Shown here piece after piece: positions 20,346-27,928 of a stretch of DNA of 27,928 nt. Within the stretch, counting starts at the first letter, position 1; each line of letters begins with the position of its first letter. The position numbers and the translations under genes were made by a program. Under the pieces are notes generated by a model. That model did no database searches and was not told the DNA's origin. It was given only the letters and a program-made list of their open reading frames with translations. This DNA is from Xanthoparmelia taractica. Lineage: Eukaryota; Ascomycota; Lecanoromycetes; Lecanorales; Parmeliaceae. The stretch is taken from positions 1-27,928 of the forward strand of contig MU853211.1 in assembly GCA_033085395.1 (NCBI GenBank), in the 5' to 3' direction.

Positions 20346-22728
20346 CCTTTGGTTTCGATCTAAGATATTAGTCTTAAGCATCGCTGATTTTAATTTAATT
20401 ATTAGCTTTTGAATATTAATTCTTTCGAATTTATTAATTCTAAAATTATTTTTCACTCTATATTAATTTCGATAAATATTAAAATTATCTATTCTTAATA
20501 TTCTAATCTATTAATTTTCTATATTTATTTCTTTTTAAAATTTTACTATTTTTCTCAATTATTAAATTCTTACAATTCGCTATATTATACTCTAAGATTA
20601 CTCTATACTTCGAGATTATCTTATAATTTAGAATTTTCTTTTACTCTTTAATTATTCTATTATTTAAGTATCTTTTATATTCTATTATACTAAAGAATTA
20701 TTTTAATTTTATTATTTAAAAGAAGTTTTTATAGATTTAATTAATAAGAAAAGAATATTAAAATCTATTAAGAAAAGAATATAAGAAATTTTTATTAACT
20801 CTTTAAAATCTCTTTATCTTATTCTTATCTTTTTCCTTTAATATTTAATACTTATAATTATCTCTTAATTCTATACTTTTATAAAATCGAGAATTAAGAT
20901 AATAGACTTAACTTTCTCTTCGGTAAATTCTATTTTTTATAATATAATCTTTTTAATCTTTTAACTTATTAAGTTCTTAAAAATTAAATATTAATCTTTA
21001 AATATTTTTACGAACGATATATATTAATTAATCTTTATTATTAAGAAAATTAATATCTAATCTTTTTAGATTAATCGAGATACTTATTTAATTAGAAACG
21101 AACGAGTTAAGATAAGATCTAAGTTTATAAAAACTTATTCTTAATTATCTCTCTAAATTCTTAATCGTTTCGTTATATATATTATTCTTAAGACTTTCAA
21201 ATAAAATATACGCTTATTATAATAATTTTAGAATTCTTTATTTATTAAGAAAACTCTTAGTCTAAAAGCAATTAAGAAATTATTAATAAATCTTGTTAAG
21301 AAATTAAGCGAGTAATATTTAATCGAGAAGACTTCTAAATTAATAATAATTAAATCTACATAATAATTTTTTAAGCTTTAAATTATCTTTATAAAAAATT
21401 AAATTAATATTAGAAATCTTAGAAGATTTTATTTATTATTAAAGTTCTTCTTTAATTAAAAAAATAATTAAAGTATTATCTTCTATAAATAAAATTAATT
21501 AAATAATATAGAATATTATAATTTAGATTATATAAGCGACGCTTATAAATACGATTAATTCTAGATTATTAGATTTATCTAAATCTTTAAAATTATAGAA
21601 ACTTCTTAATTAAAATATATAGAGAGAATCTTTAGAAAGCTTTCGAGTATTCGATTTAAAATTCTTTTATTCGAATCTTAAAGATTTCTATAACGCTAAT
21701 AATATCGTATTTAGTAATAAAGAAATAATCTATTAAGAAATATACTCTTTCTATTATAGAATAAAAGATTATATTATTATTAAGAAAGAGAATATAATTC
21801 GATTTAATATTTCGACTTATTTTAGAGAATCGATACTATTTGAATAATTGAATACTCTATTATAGAATAAGAAAATATAATAATATAATTATCTAATAAA
21901 CATAAGCGAATTCTTATTTATCTATAAAAATAATTTAAGATCTTTATATTCTCGACTTTAAATTAACTTACTAAATATATATATTTTTTAAAAATATAGA
22001 AGATAGAAGAGATTTCGTTAGCTACGTGTAGGAAATCTTAAAGTATACTATATAAGCTAGCATTATAAATAAGTATATATAGATTATCTAGGCGTGAAAT
22101 TATCTAAAACCAAAGTTATAAACTTTTATTTTATTATTTATTATATAGATTATATTATATTAGTTTATAAAAGAACTTAATAATTAAAAAGAGTTATAAT
22201 ATCGACTTTATTAATAAAATAAATCGAAGAATTATTAAGAAATATATAATCGTAAACGAGAAAAAGAAAAAGATCGAGATTAAGAATATAATTAAAATCG
22301 TGCTAAACTATTTAATAAAGAAAGAATTAATTCAAGAAATAGATAAAGTATATATTAATAATTATTATAGCGATCTTTCTTTTCTTCTCGATCTTTTAAT
22401 ATAATAAATTCTTATACGCATTAATAGATATCGTAATATTCAAACTATAGATATTAGTAACTAAGCTTCCTCGTATATTCTATATACTCGTAATAATTCT
22501 ATTCTTCTTTTTAGAATATATAATAAGCTTATTTCTCTTTTTCATAAACGCAAAGCTAAAATTTAACAATCTCATTACTAAATTAATTAAATTCTTAATC
22601 TTAAGTAGCTTCAAGAAACGAGCTTTTAGAATCTAAGTCGTTTTTTATTAGATATTGAAAAATTGAGTTGTAAGATAATTCATTTCTTCTAACGAAAACT
22701 ACTACTTAAATACTACTTGCTTCGTTCT

Positions 22729-22998
22729 TGATAGGTACCTTGATAGGTAGTCACGATTATCGCTAGGTACTAGTTCGATATTAGCATAGTACTAGTATTA
22801 GATAGATACTATTCGTAATAACCTATCGGGGGAACGAGAGAAAACCCAGCGCTCTCGTTGATCGCGTCGGTCAACGGGGACCCTTCAGACCTACATTAAA
22901 CTTGACTATATCCCTTTCTAATATAAACTAAATATTATACTTGATCTCTTATCTCGCTACCGCCTTGATATCTTCTACTATTAGCGATATATTTCACA
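22729..22998. repeat. Second CpA/TpG-retaining island, LTR-like, with stem-loops
   Basis: A ~270-nt stretch starting TGATAGGTACC and ending TTTCACA, so bounded TG...CA, with near-normal base composition in the middle (22825-22895). It opens with a doublet of TTGATAGGTA. Inside are two overlapping stems: AACGAGAG (22833-22840) with CTCTCGTT (22852-22859), and CGTTGA (22856-22861) with TCAACG (22871-22876). Neighbouring sequence out to about 23300 also keeps some CA/TG. LTR origin is inferred; no partner copy or primer site was identified. Confidence 0.35.
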
Positions 22999-24935
22999 AA
23001 ACGCCTGCTTAATAATTTATATAATAGCGTATAGCTCAAGAATTAACACGATTATCGAATAGCAATTTAATTACTACTCGGGATTTGAGGAATTTAAACT
23101 TAAATACATCTAATAATAATATAATAGATATAAATAATAAAGTAGATGCTAATGCTAATCGTTTTCGAGGTGAGAAAATAAATAAATTAATATTAGAGGT
23201 GCTTTTATAGCTACAAATAAACGAGTCGAATAGTTAGCAATTCTCAATCTCATCGGGTTTCTTAGTGTCGTTAAGCTTAATATTTCTCTCTTTCTATAAT
23301 TTAACGCGATTATCGTTATAAGAGATCTTTTATTCTTAAAAGTTATCGTTATTATTAAATAGCCGCTTTATTAAAGTTAAAAGATACGAGCGTAGCTTTA
23401 TCGCGATATTATTATTCTTCTATAAGATATACTTAATGTTTATCGATAGTATAATAACGAATTAAAGAACTTTAATATATCTATTCTTATTCTTCTTAAT
23501 TAAATTCTCGACTTATATTAAACTTATAAATTAAAAAGTTATTCTAATTACACGCTATAGCTTTTTTATAAACTACTTCGTAATTTAACGTAGATCTTTA
23601 ACGTATATCGTAAGAAAAATAATTTTATCTTCTATTTTAAATAGATTCTCAACTATTATTTCTAAATTATTTTACGTCGTATTCAATTACTTCTTAATTT
23701 AATCGAGTTTAATCTATATAGTAATTAATTAGACTCAAAGCGCTATTAATTATAATAATTCTATTTTCGTAATAGATTACTATCGTAACGAATTAAGTTC
23801 TTTTAGACTAAAGAAGATAAAGTTATTAACGATACTATCTTTAAGAATAACGTTATATTTATTTTACAATTCTTAATTAATTATAAGTTTATTTATTTAT
23901 AAGGGCGAACTTAGCTTATCGAAGAAGAAGATAGAGCTTTCTTTGAAGAAGATAGCGAATTTCTCTCTAAAGATTCGTGCTCTCTTATTTACTAAAGAAT
24001 ATCTCGTTATCAATTAATGGAGATTCAAATAAAAAGTATCTCGTATTATATAAGATTTCGTGACTTATTCTAATCTTCGCGTCGAAATGTATTTAATTAG
24101 AGAGTATTATACGTCGAGTAAGATACGATTAGAGATCGTCTCGATCTTCGTATACTGGCGCTTTAAGATAGTAATAGCTTTATTTACTATCTATATAGTT
24201 GTTAAGCTAAAGACCTCAACTTCTATTTTCTTGAATTTGAGTATACCGCATATAGTTTATACTCTTTTCGTTATCGCGATAAAGTTATATTCTAAGATCT
24301 AATTCTCGTATAATAAACTTAATCTTAGCTTATAATTTTCGTATTTATATATCTTAATACTAATTAGAGCTAATAGAAATTTCTTCGCTACTTCTTCGTC
24401 TTTATATATTAATAAATCTCGAAGATTATTTAATGGCGTAATAGATTATTCTAATTTCTTATCTTTTTTATTTAATCTTTATTAATATAATTAATACATA
24501 AGTTTTTTATAAAGAATATAATAGAGTATAATCTCGCTCTCTTCGCGTCGCTTATTTTCGAGCTTATAATCTTTATTTTTTATATATTATTTAAATTTAT
24601 TCTTTTTAAGAGATAGAGCGATTTATAATTATTAAATAACTTTATAATAATAATTAACTTATTTTAATAATATTATTCGTTCTAAGATAATTCTTCTCTT
24701 TAGCGTCTATTAGATATAAACTTTATTTTTAAAGCTACGATTATAATAGAATATCTATTAATTCTCTCTAAAAGATTATTTATTTTATTATTATCTTTAT
24801 TTCTAAAGTTAATTAACGTAAAAGATATATTAACGTCTTCTTAATTTAAGCGTAATAATAATATTTAGCGAATAAATAACTTAAAGAAACGTTAATAAAA
24901 CTAAAAAGTATAGAAGGTATAAAGTTAAAATAATT

Positions 24936-25222
24936 AAGTTATGAGAAGTAAAGTGAATTATAAGAAGTAAAGTAAGTTATAAGAAGTAAGATAAGTTATA
25001 AGCGTTGTGATAATTAAGTTGCAAGAAGTGAGATAATTTATATAAAGTGTATGAGTTATAAGAAGCGAAGTATAAGAAGTGTGTAAGTTATAGTAATAAT
25101 TGATTGCAAGAAGTAAGATAAGTTGTAGTGATAATTATCGTAAGAAGTGAGGTGAGTTATAGTAATAGTTAATTGCAAGAAGTGAGGTAAGTGTAAGTTA
25201 TAAGAATCGCGCTAAGTTACGT
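24936..25222. repeat. C-poor ~19-bp imperfect minisatellite
   Basis: About 290 nt of imperfect tandem copies of a unit like AAGTTATAAGAAGTAAGAT. The plus strand has almost no C (only in a few GCG, GCAAG and TCG words), while G is frequent, and TG is kept. This strand imbalance sets it apart from the surrounding block, where C and G are lost about equally. The unit varies in length (AGTTATAGTAATAATTGATTGCAAG also recurs in part). No coding meaning is seen. Confidence 0.75.
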
Positions 25223-25334
25223 GAAGATTATATAAGATTAGTAAATTCTAATAATAATATTATTGGAATTTAAGCTATTGTATAATAGTTCTATAATAAT
25301 AATAAAGCTACTTTCGCTTTCATTATTATTTAGC

Positions 25335-25420
25335 TCGACGGCGCCTTACTAGCTATTATAGTCTACTGTCTGACACTGTGGCGAAGCGGCGAAGCGATAG
25401 CGTTATTAATTGCTATGAAA
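25335..25420. repeat. Small GC-richer island
   Basis: A short stretch with normal dinucleotides (CTACTGTCTGACACTGTG near 25362-25380) and a doublet of GGCGAAGC. It stands out from the RIP-degraded surroundings and may be a fragment of a later insertion. Origin unknown. Confidence 0.3.
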
Positions 25421-27735
25421 ATCGTAAACGCGTTAAGCTCTAATTTAGACTCTATAGTTCTTTAAGATCTTTTTCGTTATTATTCTATTAATAATAAAAT
25501 AGCGAGATTTCTCTAAATGATTATATTCGTCGATATACGACGTTAATAAATATATCATAATCTCGCGATATTAAGAATATTTCTTTCGAATTTCTCGATC
25601 TTTTCTAAGACGTCTTAAAGATTATTAATAACGTATTATATATTATATTACTCTTCTTAATCGCATTTTATTAGATAATATAACTTTTCACGAATAATTT
25701 TCTTATCGAGCAATCTATTAATAATATATTCGTTAGCTTTCTTTTACTCTTCTATTAGAATTAGCGATAACTTATAATTACGAGTTTTATTAAAAAGATC
25801 TTTTTTTATTTAAATAAGACTTTAATTATGTTATTGATATAATTAAATATATTTTTATAATAAGCGATAATTTTAATTTATACGTAAAACGACTTACTCG
25901 ATATTTAATCGTAAAAGATTTAATACGTTAAATAAATAATTTTCTATCAAATAATTTAAATATAAAGTAATCGTTATATAAGCGTAAATATATTATCTTT
26001 CTCAATGTAAGATTAATATAACGCGCGTTATAATAATATTTAATTATTACGTTAATTCAAGCGATAAACTTCTCGATCTCTTCTCGTCTTATTACACGAA
26101 GCTAAGAGAAGTTCTTCGAAGAAAGATCGACTAATAATCTTAAAATATTGTTAGTACGAAATCTATATATAATCTCGTTTAATATTACGTCGCTAAAAGC
26201 ATTGTATAAGTTATTTAAAATAGTTAAAAAATAAGATAGAATATTAATAAAGTTTTTATTTAAATTTACGATTAAGTAATAGCGTAGAGCGATCTTTATC
26301 GTCTAATTAATTCGTTTTAACTATTTATTTATTTAAGAATAATATATCGTAAAAATTAATATTTTAATACTTAATATAATAAATAATATCTTTTAGAAAT
26401 TTAATATAAATTTATTATCTCGATCGAAGATAATCGCTTAAGATATTCTTTAATTATATTTTATTATCGAAATAAAAAAGATTTTAACTTACTCTATAGT
26501 ACTTTAAGTATTCTTTTTTAAAAAAAATTAATAGTTTCTTATTAAACTTATATATAATAATAAAAATTTTATTATAATTATTTCTTCGTGTGAGCGATAG
26601 AGTGACGATAAAGTTTATTTTTATTATATAAAAAGATATTAACGAAGAAGTAAATAAGCGTAGTAATTTATACGACTAATATCTCTTCGTTTAATTAACT
26701 TAATATTTCGAATAATAATAAATATATTTCTATAGTTATCGAGAGAGCTTTTATAGATATAAGAAGATCTTAATACGATCGTACGTATAATAAAATTCAC
26801 TATAATTATAATAATTATATATTAATTTAAAGATTTTCTTATAAAGAGTCTTAAAGATATATAATTATTATTTATTATTAATTTCGTCTATGAAATAAAT
26901 AAGCTTATTATAAAGTTTAAATCGTAATTTCTTTAATTATTATTTATATCTTATTTATCGATAATAAATTAAAATAAATTTTAATATCTTAAGAATTCTA
27001 ATTTAACGTTTATTATTAATATAGCTTCGCTTTAATCTAGACTTAAAATTATTAAATATTTTAATTAAGACTATATAATATACTATCTTAAAATCGTTAA
27101 ATATTAAGTTATTTAATATATTATTTATTTAGAATATTTTTATATTCTTTATCTTTAATCGAGAAAGAGCGTTAAAAATAATTTAAAAATTTTTTAAACT
27201 TATATTACACGTCGAGACTAAATTAAGATAAATATATAAAAGCTCTTACTAATCGTAATTTAAGTTTATTAATATTAATAAAGATTATTTTAATTTATTT
27301 AATTATAAAGATTATTATCGAGTAATTCGTATATATTATTACTTAGAATTTACTCGACGTCGCGTCGATGTACTAAGTTATAATAAGATACTTAATTCTT
27401 CGCATTAGTTATATTAATTCTATTATTTTTAATTCTATAAATTAAAAGCGAGACTTAATTAAGATTAGTATTATATTAAGAAATATAATAAACTCGATAT
27501 TCTATCTATTAAAGATTATCTTATTATTTTTAACATAATAGATAGTTACGCTAAAGCTTTACTTAAAAAGCGTTAATATTTATATATAACTATTAACTAA
27601 GATTATAATAAACGAGAAATATTAATTCTTTAAAAAAAATTTATAATTTCTTAAAAATATAAATATCTTTTTTAATAGAAATATTAAGATAACTTTCTTT
27701 ATTAAATATCTTTCGAGCTTTATTCTTAAAAGAGT

Positions 27736-27852
27736 GTCATGAAAAAGATCTGGGATTGATAATTGAAAAGTCTGTGGAATTCTAAGGGCCGCAGTGGCGG
27801 AGATTATGCTGAGAAACTAATACAAATTTGGCCTAGCCTCCTTATTCTTTCC
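27736..27852. other. Unmutated segment between RIP block and right repeat arm
   Basis: Composition switches abruptly near 27735 from RIP-degraded DNA to normal DNA (GAAAAAGATCTGGGATTG, GGGCCGCAGTGGCGGAG). The segment is not similar to the sequence beside the left arm. No gene is visible in its ~117 nt. Confidence 0.6.
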
Positions 27853-27927
27853 TACGGGTCGGAAAGGTGTGGTATATTTGATGGTATGGGACTAGTTTTT
27901 CGAATACCATACCGAAAGGTATGGGAT
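27853..27927 (-). repeat. Right arm of window-bounding inverted repeat
   Basis: Reverse complement of bases 1-75 with one mismatch. It has the same inner CCATACC/GGTATGG hairpin. The window ends one base beyond it, so a target-site duplication cannot be tested here. Confidence 0.85.
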
Positions 27928-27928
27928 A

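Larger units (their letters stand above)
14400..27735. repeat. RIP-degraded AT-rich repeat block
   Basis: About 13.3 kb of very AT-rich DNA without any intact gene. By eye, long stretches (for example 14990-15240 and 17640-18600) have almost no CA or TG, while TA is everywhere and CG words remain. This is the pattern expected when repeat-induced point mutation changes CpA to TpA on both strands of repeated DNA in ascomycetes. The only open frame of note, 80 codons at 24060-24302, is low-complexity and not believable. Content outside the sub-features listed separately cannot be assigned. The block is probably heterochromatic, built from nested dead transposons. A (TAA)n run lies near 17524-17543. 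Confidence 0.85.

Noticed and set aside
24060..24302. 80-codon open frame in the AT-rich block
   Set aside because: Low-complexity Ile/Tyr/Leu-rich translation expected by chance in AT-rich DNA; no motif and no gene context.
14400..27735. Centromere or mitochondrial origin of the AT-rich block
   Set aside because: Loss of CpA/TpG with CpG retained fits RIP on transposons; no mitochondrial gene is seen, and 13 kb of sequence alone gives no evidence for a centromere.
1..27928. Starship-type giant element
   Set aside because: No tyrosine recombinase (DUF3435-like) captain is visible, and the cargo consists of ordinary housekeeping genes.

Overview
The window reads as nuclear DNA of a filamentous ascomycete (Pezizomycotina). 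The genes carry short introns of about 37-110 nt (one of 403 nt) with GT..AG ends and CTAAC/CTGAC-type branch sites. The proteins match fungal housekeeping families, and a long AT-rich block shows the signature of repeat-induced point mutation (RIP): CpA and TpG almost gone, TpA abundant, CpG retained. I cannot fix the class or species. A run of exactly 100 N (15754-15853) shows that this is a scaffold from a draft assembly.

Layout. The left half (about 1-14130) is ordinary gene-dense DNA with five genes, all rebuilt exon by exon here: enolase (+, 658-2212), translation initiation factor eIF3j/Hcr1 (+, 2590-3622), a CAMK-like Ser/Thr kinase with a long disordered tail (+, 4304-6970), RAD7 (-, 7572-9514) and RAD16 (+, 10252-14130). 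RAD7 and RAD16 are the two partners of the yeast complex for global-genome nucleotide excision repair. Here they are divergent neighbours whose shared 0.74 kb intergenic region contains a MITE-like inverted repeat. The other three genes have no obvious functional link to each other.

The right half (about 14400-27735) has no intact gene. It is RIP-degraded repeat DNA holding a degenerate ~228-bp duplication, a 15-bp AT satellite broken by the assembly gap, a pogo/Tigger-like transposon relic, two islands that look like LTRs and kept their CpA/TpG, and a C-poor ~19-bp minisatellite.

The first 75 bases and the reverse complement of bases 27853-27927 agree at 74 of 75 positions, so the whole window is bounded by an inverted repeat that itself contains a palindrome. 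This could be the terminal repeat of a very large element, two copies of one dispersed repeat in opposite orientation, or an assembly end effect. The five genes look like ordinary chromosomal genes, and I see no transposase or tyrosine recombinase that could move the whole unit, so I favour the last two readings. The other notable oddity is the first enolase intron, whose donor reads GG instead of GT.
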